Part shown: positions 10,933 to 17,431 of the stretch, piece after piece
Layout: the number at the start of each line of letters is the position of its first letter
Numbering within the stretch: position 1 is the stretch's first letter
NCBI RefSeq assembly: GCF_000787855.1
Contig: NZ_BBPQ01000073.1
Span: forward strand, 1-32,279
Source: Streptacidiphilus anmyonensis
Lineage (GTDB): Bacteria; Actinomycetota; Actinomycetes; Streptomycetales; Streptomycetaceae
Direction: 5' to 3'
DNA: 32,279 bases
The notes under the pieces: generated by a model
What the model was told of the DNA's origin: nothing
What the model saw: the letters and a program-made list of their open reading frames with translations, nothing else
The model's database searches: none
Program-made: the position numbers and the translations under genes

Positions 10933-11644
10933 ACCGCGCATCGCCGATCCGGAACCCCACCCCACGGACCGTCACGATCCAGCTGCCCGACCCGAGTTTG
11001 CTGCGCAGACTGCTGACGTGGGTGTCGATGGTGCGCCCCTGGTGCGACCATTCGTCGTCCCAGACCTGGCGCAGCAGCTGGCGGCGGGAGAGGGTCGTGC
11101 CGGGCTGCGAGGCCAGCAGGTGCAGCAGGTCGAACTCCTTCGGCGTCAGCGGGATCCGCCGGCCGCCCAGGGCGATCTCCCGGGCGCGGGCGTCGATGCG
11201 CAGCGCGCCGTGCGTGATGACCCGCGCCGCGGGCGGGGCCAGGGGGTGGGCCCGGCGCATCACCGCGTCGATCCGCGCCAGCAGTTCTCTGAGGCCGTAG
11301 GGCTTGACCACGTAGTCGTCCGATCCGGCCTGCAGGCCCAGCACGCGGTCGAGTTCGGTCCCGCGCGCGGTCACGATGATGATCGGGGTGTCGCCCTCGG
11401 CCCGGAGTCTGCGGCACACCTCCAGCCCGTCCAGGTCGGGCAGGTCCAGGTCCAGCAGGACCAGGTCGACGCCCGGGCGTTGCTGCAGGGCGAGGCCGCC
11501 GGTGTCCACGCTCGCGGCCGCGTGGCCGTGTCTGCGCAGCTCGTGCACCAGGCTCTCCGCGGCGGCCTGGTCGTTCTCCACGACCAGCACCCGAAGCCCC
11601 TGTGTGTCGGTCGGACGCCCGGTCTTCTCGGTAACGGTCTGCAA
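10931..11644 (-). CDS. OmpR-type response regulator, possibly atypical (JadR1-like) (237 aa)
   Basis: Receiver domain (about residues 17-135) followed by an OmpR winged helix (about 150-235: PLTPKEFDLLHLLASQPG, then RTIDTHVSSLRSKLG and VRGVGFRIG). The phosphoacceptor Asp65 (LLDLDLP), Thr92 and Lys114 (VVKPY) are present. However, the metal-binding acid pair reads VVENDQ, so the second Asp is replaced by Asn24 and the first is Glu23. From memory, JadR1-type regulators, which bind pathway end products rather than responding to phosphorylation, carry this change. There is no sensor kinase next to it. The start is TTG 11644, with GGGGAGGGG seven bases upstream; no ATG is suitably placed. Location between a GBL receptor and afsA mirrors jadomycin- and angucycline-type loci. 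Ligand control is inference. Confidence 0.88.
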   Translation of the reverse strand: MQTVTEKTGRPTDTQGLRVLVVENDQAAAESLVHELRRHGHAAASVDTGGLALQQRPGVDLVLLDLDLPDLDGLEVCRRLRAEGDTPIIIVTARGTELDRVLGLQAGSDDYVVKPYGLRELLARIDAVMRRAHPLAPPAARVITHGALRIDARAREIALGGRRIPLTPKEFDLLHLLASQPGTTLSRRQLLRQVWDDEWSHQGRTIDTHVSSLRSKLGSGSWIVTVRGVGFRIGDAR

Positions 11645-11697
11645 GTGGGTTGCCCCTCCCCGTGCGCCACTGCGAACTGTTGAGCGACCATGGGGGG

Positions 11698-11728
11698 ACA
11701 GTACCAGGCAGTCTTGTCTGATTGTCAA
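11698..11728 (-). promoter_or_regulatory. Promoter of response-regulator gene with ARE-like site in the spacer
   Basis: On the minus strand, a perfect TTGACA (-35; reverse complement of 11723-11728) and TACTGT (-10; reverse complement of 11698-11703) are separated by 19 bp. The spacer holds a degenerate ARE-like sequence (11703-11726) with core CAGTCT-TGTCTG; 13 of 18 positions match the site before the receptor gene. Binding of the GBL receptor here would block RNA polymerase. The predicted leader is about 47 nt. Confidence 0.65.
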
Positions 11729-11875
11729 TGTGCTTCCAGAGCGCACAGATCCGGACATAGGGGCCCATGATCTCGCCGAAGCCCGGGGGGAGTTGATGTC
11801 ACAAGGTCGCAATGTGGCAGCAATCCGGGCGCAAACGATGCATCTCTGTCGGATTCTTAACGCTGACCGCCAAGA

Positions 11876-11899
11876 AACATGCAGACCTGCCTGTATGTT
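11876..11899. promoter_or_regulatory. ARE-like operator upstream of afsA homologue
   Basis: Imperfect 24-bp palindrome with left half AACATGCAGACC and right half TGCCTGTATGTT, 9 of 12 positions symmetric. It is the best of three related sites in this island and lies 45 bp before the afsA start. It may overlap a TATGTT -10 (11894-11899), though no good -35 was seen. Confidence 0.75.
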
Positions 11900-11943
11900 G
11901 ATCGTGTACGGGTTCACTGTCGGGGAGGGGCAGGAGTGTTCGG

Positions 11944-12918
11944 ATGCTGAGTCTCGCGCAAGCTCGGGGGTACGACGTCACCGCGGCTTCGGCGCCGCCG
12001 TCGCTCACCGCGACCGTGCCCCGCGAGTACGTCCACCGCGCCTCCGTGGCCGAGGTGTTGCTCACGGGCTGGAGCGGCGCCGCGGACGGCGGGCGCGACC
12101 GCTTCGTCGTACGCGCGCAATGGCCCAGGAGACACGCGCTGTTCAGCCCGGTAGGCGGCGTGCATGACCCGATGCTGCTGGCCGAGTCCGTGCGCCAGGC
12201 CGGACTGCTGCTCTCGCACGCCGAGTACGGCGTGCCATTCGGCCATCAGTTCCTCATGTGGGACCTGTCGTTCGCGGCCACCCCCGCCGCGCTCACCGCC
12301 GGCCCGGCGCCGACGGACGTCGAACTGCACACCGTCTGCCACGACATCGTGCGCCGTGGCGGCAGCATCGCCTCGATGCGCTACGAGGTGACGGTGCTGC
12401 GCGCCGGGCGGCCCGTCGCCACCGGCGGCGCGCGGTTCAGCTGCACCAGCGGCGCCGTGCACCGGCGCATGCGCGCCGGGCGTCCCCGCACCACCGGACG
12501 CCCGCTGCCCCCGGCGGGGGACCCGGCGCTGGTGGGGCGCGCCGCCCCGCACGACGTGCTGCTCGCCGCCCGGCCGACCGGGACCGCCGGGACCGCCGAG
12601 CCGACCGGGACCGCCCGGGGGCGCTGGGAGCTGAGGGTCGACACCGAGCACCCGATCTTCTTCGACCATCCGGTCGACCACGTGCCCGGCATGCTGCTGC
12701 TCGAAGCCGCCCGGCAGGCCGCCCGTGTCGTCACCGGGCGGCCCGGAGCGCTGCTGCCGGCCGCCGAGACCGCGTTCCTGCGCTACGCCGAACTGGACGC
12801 CCCCTGCTGGCTGGAGGCCGAGGCGGAGCCCGGGACCGGGCGCGTGCGGGTCAGCGCCGTCCAGCACGGCGAGCAGGTCTTCCGTGCCGATCTGCTGCTC
12901 GGCCACCAGCACGACTGA
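11944..12918 (+). CDS. afsA: AfsA-family gamma-butyrolactone biosynthesis enzyme (324 aa)
   Basis: AfsA/ScbA enzymes condense a beta-ketoacyl-ACP or CoA with dihydroxyacetone phosphate, the first committed step to A-factor-type signals. The protein has the expected two hot-dog repeats. The N-terminal half includes VPREYVHRASVAEVLLTGW and FSPVGGVHDPMLLAESVRQA (near residues 65-90). The C-terminal half includes the hallmark IFFDHPVDHVPGMLLLEAARQA (near 237-258). Length is typical. ATG 11944 follows GGCAGGAG. A Gly/Thr/Ala-rich linker with repeats (PTGTAGTAEPTGTARG) separates the halves. It is divergent from the response-regulator gene, and an ARE-like operator lies upstream. The epimerase gene follows on the same strand and probably belongs to the same pathway. 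Its exact acyl donor and final signal structure cannot be read. Confidence 0.93.
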   Translation: MLSLAQARGYDVTAASAPPSLTATVPREYVHRASVAEVLLTGWSGAADGGRDRFVVRAQWPRRHALFSPVGGVHDPMLLAESVRQAGLLLSHAEYGVPFGHQFLMWDLSFAATPAALTAGPAPTDVELHTVCHDIVRRGGSIASMRYEVTVLRAGRPVATGGARFSCTSGAVHRRMRAGRPRTTGRPLPPAGDPALVGRAAPHDVLLAARPTGTAGTAEPTGTARGRWELRVDTEHPIFFDHPVDHVPGMLLLEAARQAARVVTGRPGALLPAAETAFLRYAELDAPCWLEAEAEPGTGRVRVSAVQHGEQVFRADLLLGHQHD

Positions 12919-12932
12919 CGTGCCGCTTCGCT

Positions 12933-12974
12933 CACCGCTTCCCCCACCGCTTCCCCCACCGCTTCCCCCACCGC
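12933..12974. repeat. Tandem 12-bp repeat downstream of afsA
   Basis: CACCGCTTCCCC occurs three times head to tail (12933, 12945, 12957), followed by a partial fourth copy CACCGC. It lies between the afsA stop and the epimerase start in non-coding DNA. A second repeat follows: three 8-mers of GATCCA-type at 12993, 13001 and 13009. No function is assigned; local slippage is the simplest origin. Confidence 0.85.
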
Positions 12975-13045
12975 GAACCCGCCCGGACCTCCGATCCACT
13001 GATCCAGCGATCCAGCGATGCTCCGGGCCGACAGGAGACCACACC

Positions 13046-13975
13046 ATGACGACCGTTCTGATCACCGGCGCGGCGGGCTTCCTCGGACGGCACGTCGTCG
13101 AGGAGGCCGCGCGGCAGGAGGCGGTCCTGAGACTCATGTCCCACCGTCGCCCGGCGGTCTCCACCGGGCCGGACTGCGCGGTGGTCTGCGCCGACCTGCG
13201 CGACCCGGAGTCGCTGCGCGGGGTGTGCGAGGGGATCGACGTCGTCATGCACTGCGCCTCCTACATCGGCGGCTCGGCACAGAACAACGAGGCCGTCAAC
13301 GCCCAGGGGACCCGCAACCTCGTCGCCGAGGCGGGCCGGGCCGGGGTGTCCCGCCTCGTCTACGTCAGCACGGCGTCCGTCTACGGGCGCGGCGCGTTCC
13401 GAGGCGCGACCCCGGGGGAGCTGACCCGCAACCCGGCCTCGCCCACCTCCGCGTCCCGCGCCGCGGCCGAGGACGCCGTCCTCGCCGCCGGCGGCCTGGT
13501 GCTGCGACCGCACCTCGTCTACGGCGTGGGGGACGCGTGGGTGGTGCCGGGCGTGAGCCGGCTGCTGCGCGCCCTCCCCGGCACCGTCGAGGGATGGGCC
13601 GCCCGTCTCTCCCTGGTCTCCGTGCACGAGCTCGCCCGCCTCGTGGTCGCCGCCGGGCTCGCGCCCGCCGCCGACCTGACGACCGGGACCTACCACGCCT
13701 CCCATCCCGCCCCCGTCACCGCGACGACCCTGCTGCGGGCCGTCGCCGATTGCGCCGGGCTCCCGTGGCCGCAGTGCGACCTGACCGACTGCCAGGCCGA
13801 CGGGATGCTGGCCGCGGACCCCCGGTCCCTGCACGCCCTCGACATGCTGCGCACCGACCACTGGTTCGACAGCGTCCCCCTCTGGCGCGACCTGCGCCTC
13901 ACCCCCGGTCCGGGTTTCGAGGCCGCCTTCGCGCAGGCGGCCCCCTGGTACCGGTGCGCGCTGTCCGAGAGCTGA
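13046..13975 (+). CDS. NAD(P)-dependent epimerase/dehydratase, extended SDR (309 aa)
   Basis: Extended short-chain dehydrogenase with Rossmann motif TGAAGFLGRHV (residues 7-17), acidic VCADLRD (48-53), VMHCASYIGG, and VYVSTASVYG (105-114). It follows afsA at 127 bp on the same strand; reductase/epimerase homologues accompany afsA genes in several GBL clusters (for example jadW2 beside jadW1), so a role in signal biosynthesis or tailoring is likely. ATG 13046 follows ACAGGAG. The catalytic YxxxK is not visible: the position where PYxxSK is expected reads Pro133-Thr-Ser-Ala-Ser-Arg138, so Tyr appears to be Thr134 and Lys appears to be Arg138. The enzyme may be catalytically altered or act as a binding protein. 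An imperfect hairpin follows the stop. Confidence 0.86.
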   Translation: MTTVLITGAAGFLGRHVVEEAARQEAVLRLMSHRRPAVSTGPDCAVVCADLRDPESLRGVCEGIDVVMHCASYIGGSAQNNEAVNAQGTRNLVAEAGRAGVSRLVYVSTASVYGRGAFRGATPGELTRNPASPTSASRAAAEDAVLAAGGLVLRPHLVYGVGDAWVVPGVSRLLRALPGTVEGWAARLSLVSVHELARLVVAAGLAPAADLTTGTYHASHPAPVTATTLLRAVADCAGLPWPQCDLTDCQADGMLAADPRSLHALDMLRTDHWFDSVPLWRDLRLTPGPGFEAAFAQAAPWYRCALSES

Positions 13976-13976
13976 G

Positions 13977-14008
13977 GCGCGACCTCAGACGCATGACCTG
14001 AGACGCGC
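13977..14008. terminator. Possible bidirectional terminator between epimerase and amidase genes
   Basis: GCGCGACCTCAG (13977-13988) pairs with CTGAGACGCGC (13998-14008) with one bulge and a nine-base loop. It lies between two convergent stop codons (13975 and 14019). There is no T-tract. Confidence 0.5.
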
Positions 14009-14018
14009 TACGTGCCGC

Positions 14019-15455
14019 TCACCTCGCGGGCGGGCGGCGGTGGGCCCAGGGGCAGGCGAGTTCGAGGGTGCGGGCCACCTGGAGCAGCAGGTCCTCGCGC
14101 CAGGGTGCGGCGACGAGCTGGACGCCGACCGGCAGGCCGGTGGCCTCGTCGTGGTGCAGGGGCAGCGAGACCGCCGGCTGGCCGGTCACGTTGAACACCG
14201 AGGTGAACACCCCCGTCGGGTAGCTGTTCCGCAGCGCCGCCAGGGGGTCCTCGTCGACGCCGGCCCGCCAGGCGCCGATGCGCGGAGGCAGGCAGGCGAG
14301 CGTCGGGGTGACCAGGAGGTCCAGTCCGGCGACGAAGCCCTCGACGATCCGACGCGACAGGTCCTGCGTCCGGCGCACCGCCTCGGCGTAGGCCCACGAG
14401 TCGATCGACCGGGCCGCGTCGCGCAGCAGACGGTTGTGGGGCTCGACGCGGTCCGGGTCCGCGAGCGGGACACCCGCGCCCCCGAGATTCCACAGCGTCG
14501 TGAACGCGGAGACCAACTCCTGCGTCGCAGGCAGCGGAAGCCGGTCGTCGACCACGTGGTGGCCGAGCGACTCCAACGCCGCGAGCGCCGCGTCCACGGC
14601 CGCCGCGCATGCGGGGTCCACGCTGATCCCCTCGATCGGGGAGTCGACGAGTGCGCCGACCCGCAGCCCCGTCGGCGGGTCGTCCCGCAGGACCGTGGCG
14701 AAGGACCTGCTCGGCGTCGGCGGCGACCACCAGGCGGCCGGATCGTGGCGGGCCAGCACGTCCAGGGCGGCGGCGGTGTCCGCGACCGTGCGGGTGACCA
14801 CGCCGCTGGCGCCGAGGCCCTCCACCTGGACCACCCCGTTCGTGACCAGCCCGCGCGTGGGCTTGAGCCCGACGAGTCCGTTGCACGACGCCGGGATCCG
14901 GATCGACCCGCCGCCGTCCTCCGCGTGCGCGAGCGGCGCCATTCCGGCGGCGACAGCGGCCCCGGCCCCGCTCGACGAGCCGCCCGGGCTGCGGTCCGGA
15001 TCCCACGGGTTGCGCGAGACGCCCAGGGCGTCGCTCTCCGTGAAGGGCAGGGTGCCGAACTCCGAGGTGGTGGTCTTGCCGAGCAGGACGAAGCCGGCGT
15101 CCAGGAACCGTCGGACCACCGGGTCCGACGCGGCGGCCGGGGCGCGTCCGGCACCGGCGGACCCGTGGGTGGTCGGCCATCCGGCCACGTCGACCAGGTC
15201 CTTGACCGGCAGCGGGACGCCGTGGAACGGCGGCAGGTCGTCGCGGGAGCCGGCCCGCGACACGGCGGCGGCCGCGGCCGCGGCGGCCCTGCGGACGGCG
15301 TCGTCGTCGCGGTGGCAGAACGCGTTCAGTCCGGGATCGAGGGCGTCCATGCGCTCCAGGTAGCAGTCCGCCACCTCGACCGGGCTCACCTCCTTCCTGC
15401 GTACGGCGGCGGCGAGCTCGACAGCCGAGGTGAACGGGTCCATCGGCGAGTCCAT
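14019..15455 (-). CDS. Amidase, amidase-signature family (478 aa)
   Basis: Hydrolase of carboxylic amides with the Ser-Ser-Lys triad. Lys85 sits in PLPVKDLVD, the cis-Ser in the SPGGSSSG segment (about 158-163), and the nucleophile Ser184 in DGGGSIRIPAS, followed by GLVGLKPTRG. The C terminus has FNVTGQPAVSLPL and GLPVGVQLVA, both typical. Length is normal. Substrate preference is unknown; homologues include acylamidases and aryl amidases. ATG 15455 follows GAAGGGA; nearby MDP at residue 5 is an alternative. It is divergent from the AraC gene, and the 15-bp motif in the spacer points in the same direction relative to this gene as the copy before the methyltransferase, so AraC control is likely. 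Confidence 0.92.
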   Translation of the reverse strand: MDSPMDPFTSAVELAAAVRRKEVSPVEVADCYLERMDALDPGLNAFCHRDDDAVRRAAAAAAAAVSRAGSRDDLPPFHGVPLPVKDLVDVAGWPTTHGSAGAGRAPAAASDPVVRRFLDAGFVLLGKTTTSEFGTLPFTESDALGVSRNPWDPDRSPGGSSSGAGAAVAAGMAPLAHAEDGGGSIRIPASCNGLVGLKPTRGLVTNGVVQVEGLGASGVVTRTVADTAAALDVLARHDPAAWWSPPTPSRSFATVLRDDPPTGLRVGALVDSPIEGISVDPACAAAVDAALAALESLGHHVVDDRLPLPATQELVSAFTTLWNLGGAGVPLADPDRVEPHNRLLRDAARSIDSWAYAEAVRRTQDLSRRIVEGFVAGLDLLVTPTLACLPPRIGAWRAGVDEDPLAALRNSYPTGVFTSVFNVTGQPAVSLPLHHDEATGLPVGVQLVAAPWREDLLLQVARTLELACPWAHRRPPAR

Positions 15456-15531
15456 CACGTGAGTCCCTTCCGGTCCGGTGCGCCAGCGGAACGTGCGGCG
15501 GTTGCCAGCGTCGTCGTGGTCCGGGCGATCT

Positions 15532-15546
15532 GTCTTGGACGAATGT
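15532..15546. promoter_or_regulatory. 15-bp motif between amidase and araC genes
   Basis: GTCTTGGACGAATGT. Its exact reverse complement lies at 16491-16505 before the methyltransferase gene. It overlaps the expected -35 of the AraC gene, whose likely -10 is TACGCT (15564-15569, 17-bp spacer), only six bases before ATG 15576. Probable binding site of the AraC protein. Confidence 0.7.
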
Positions 15547-15575
15547 CGCCTTCGGACAGGTCGTACGCTGGTGGC

Positions 15576-16436
15576 ATGCGATCGGTCCGCACGGCCCAAT
15601 CGGTCCGCGACGCAGCGGCGTTGTGGGACATCGCCACCCCGTCGCGCCCCGGCCGGATCCCGGGGCTCGACATGGCGGGGTTCACCGCCCGCACCGCGGA
15701 GCCCCTCGATCTGGGCGTGGTCCCGTACCCCGCCGTCACGTTGGCGCTGGACCTCGGGGACGGGGTGCTCGCCGTCGACGACGGGGGCGGCCGACGGCAG
15801 CACGGCAGCGTCGCTGTCGGCCTCGACCCGGGCGGGGTCCGTGGGCGCGGCCGCGCGGTGGAGTGCCTGCAGGTCCGCCTGTCGCCGGTGGTCGCGCACG
15901 TGGTCCTGGGCGCGGCGGCGGCGGAGGCGGGCGGAACGGTGGTCCCCTTCGAAGACCTCTGGGGCCGCGAGGCCGCGCGCGTCCTGGAGCGGCTGCACGC
16001 CGGCTCCTGGGAGGACCGGTTCGCGATCGCCGAAGCGGCGGTCGTCCGACGGTACGCCGAGGGGCGCCCCGTCGATCCGGAGGTGGCCCACGTATGGCGG
16101 CGGACGGTCGCGCTGCGGGGAGCGGTCCGGATCGACGCGCTGGCCGCCGAGGTCGGCTGGAGCCGCAAGCGCCTGTGGTCGCGCTTCCGCTGCCAGATCG
16201 GCCTCACCCCCAAGCGCGCGGCCCAGCTCGTGCGCTTCGACCACGTGGCCCACCGGCTGGCCGCCGGACACAGCGCCGCGCTGGTCGCGGCGGAGAGCGG
16301 CTACGCCGACCAGTCCCACCTCCACCGCGACGTGGTGGCCTTCACCGGGGTGACGCCCACGGCGGTCGCCGTCGCGCCCTGGCTCGCGGTCGACGACGTC
16401 GCCTGGGCCGCGCCGGGCTACCTGGGCGCCGAATGA
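15576..16436 (+). CDS. AraC-family transcriptional regulator (286 aa)
   Basis: The C-terminal AraC double helix-turn-helix is clear: RIDALAAEVGWSRKRLWSRFRCQIGLTPKRAAQLVRF, then AALVAAESGYADQSHLHRDVVAFTGVTPTAVA (about residues 185-270). The N-terminal part (1-170) resembles the ligand-sensing half of actinobacterial AraC proteins that start with a SRPGRIPGLDMAGFTAR segment; its ligand is unknown. ATG 15576 is chosen because it fits the homologous start and a TACGCT -10 lies six bases upstream, suggesting a leaderless transcript; no good ribosome site is present. It is divergent from the amidase gene and 100 bp before the methyltransferase gene. The shared 15-bp motif suggests that it controls all three genes. 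Confidence 0.9.
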   Translation: MRSVRTAQSVRDAAALWDIATPSRPGRIPGLDMAGFTARTAEPLDLGVVPYPAVTLALDLGDGVLAVDDGGGRRQHGSVAVGLDPGGVRGRGRAVECLQVRLSPVVAHVVLGAAAAEAGGTVVPFEDLWGREAARVLERLHAGSWEDRFAIAEAAVVRRYAEGRPVDPEVAHVWRRTVALRGAVRIDALAAEVGWSRKRLWSRFRCQIGLTPKRAAQLVRFDHVAHRLAAGHSAALVAAESGYADQSHLHRDVVAFTGVTPTAVAVAPWLAVDDVAWAAPGYLGAE

Positions 16437-16490
16437 CCAGCCGTCAGGCCGGGGAGCAGGGAGCAGCGGGCGGGGGACGCGGACGGGGGA

Positions 16491-16530
16491 ACATTCGTCC
16501 AAGACCGCAGACGCCCGCGCCGCCGACACT
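16491..16530 (+). promoter_or_regulatory. AraC-type motif and leaderless promoter of the methyltransferase gene
   Basis: ACATTCGTCCAAGAC (16491-16505) is the exact reverse complement of the 15-mer in the amidase/araC spacer. A possible -10, GACACT (16525-16530), lies six bases before ATG 16537. The bases from -10 to ATG resemble those before the AraC gene (8 of 12 match). There is no ribosome site, so a leaderless transcript is likely. Confidence 0.65.
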
Positions 16531-16536
16531 GCGGGC

Positions 16537-17322
16537 ATGGCTACGACACCGACCGACGACCAGAGGACCTCTCCGCTCCCGGAGCAGCTCCCAGGTCCGC
16601 CCCCGCGGCGGCTCCCGGGCCGTGACGGGCCCCGCTACGGGGTCGACGCCCCGGCCTTCGCGGCCGCGCTCGGCGCGGCAGGCGCCGCCTGCTGCCTGAG
16701 CGCGCGGCGGTTGCGGCAAGGACGCAAGGCGGCGGCCGCGGCGGGCACGGTGCTGCTCGCCGGCACCGGCGTCTACCTGCACACCACCCTCCGCGGCAAG
16801 CTGGCTGTCTGGGAGGAGGAACTCGAACGGGCCGGGCTGGGCGGCGACGAGCGGCTGCTGGACCTGGGCTGCGGCCGCGGCGCGGTGCTGATCCAGGCGG
16901 CCGCCCACCTGCCGTCCGGCCGCGCCGTCGGCGTGGACCTGTGGTCCGGATCGGACCAGAGCGGCAACCGCCCCGAGGCCACTCTCGCCAACGCGGCTGC
17001 GGCCGGAGTCCTCGACCGCGTGGAGGTCCGCACCGCCGACATGACGGCCCTGCCGTTCGCGGACGGCTCCTTCGACGTGGTGACCAGTGCGCTGGCCATC
17101 CACAACATCCCCTCGCGCGAGCGGCGCCGACGTGCGCTGGACGAGGCCATGCGCGTGCTGCGCCCGGGCGGGCGGCTGCTCGTCGCCGACTTCCGGCCCA
17201 TGGCCAGGCAGTACGTGGCCCACCTCGGGCAGGGCACGCTGCGTGATCTCGGCCCCCGGTACTGGTACAGCGGGCCGTGGTTGGGCGTCACCATGCTGCA
17301 CGCCGTCAAGGAGCCGGGCTGA
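16537..17322 (+). CDS. Membrane-anchored class I SAM methyltransferase (261 aa)
   Basis: Rossmann-like methyltransferase: motif I LLDLGCGRGAVLIQA (near residue 105), AVGVDLW acidic loop, ADMTALPFADGSFDVVTSALAIHN (motif IV region), and LRPGGRLLVADF (post-motif). The first 85 residues are extra: a Pro-rich start, then two hydrophobic helices (about 38-54 and 66-82) separated by a basic RRLRQGRK turn, which suggests a hairpin anchor with the catalytic domain in the cytoplasm. The substrate is unknown; a lipid or quinone is compatible with the anchor but not shown. The 15-bp AraC-type motif lies 31 bp upstream. A strong hairpin follows the stop. Confidence 0.88.
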   Translation: MATTPTDDQRTSPLPEQLPGPPPRRLPGRDGPRYGVDAPAFAAALGAAGAACCLSARRLRQGRKAAAAAGTVLLAGTGVYLHTTLRGKLAVWEEELERAGLGGDERLLDLGCGRGAVLIQAAAHLPSGRAVGVDLWSGSDQSGNRPEATLANAAAAGVLDRVEVRTADMTALPFADGSFDVVTSALAIHNIPSRERRRRALDEAMRVLRPGGRLLVADFRPMARQYVAHLGQGTLRDLGPRYWYSGPWLGVTMLHAVKEPG

Positions 17323-17324
17323 CA

Positions 17325-17365
17325 CCGGGCCGGCGGCCGCGACGGGGGTGCGGCCGCCGGCCCGG
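17325..17365 (+). terminator. Hairpin terminator after the methyltransferase gene
   Basis: A perfect 16-bp GC-only stem (17325-17340 with 17350-17365) has a nine-base loop and begins three bases after the stop codon. There is no T-tract, as is common in streptomycetes. Confidence 0.8.
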
Positions 17366-17431
17366 GTGGCCTCCCTGATTTGCCCGGCCCCGCCCGCCCG
17401 GAGACGATGGGCCTGCCTGGAGGAGGCGGGA

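Noticed and set aside
14040..15575. Plus-strand frame running into the AraC gene from upstream
   Set aside because: It is antisense to the amidase and low complexity; the AraC homology begins at 15576.
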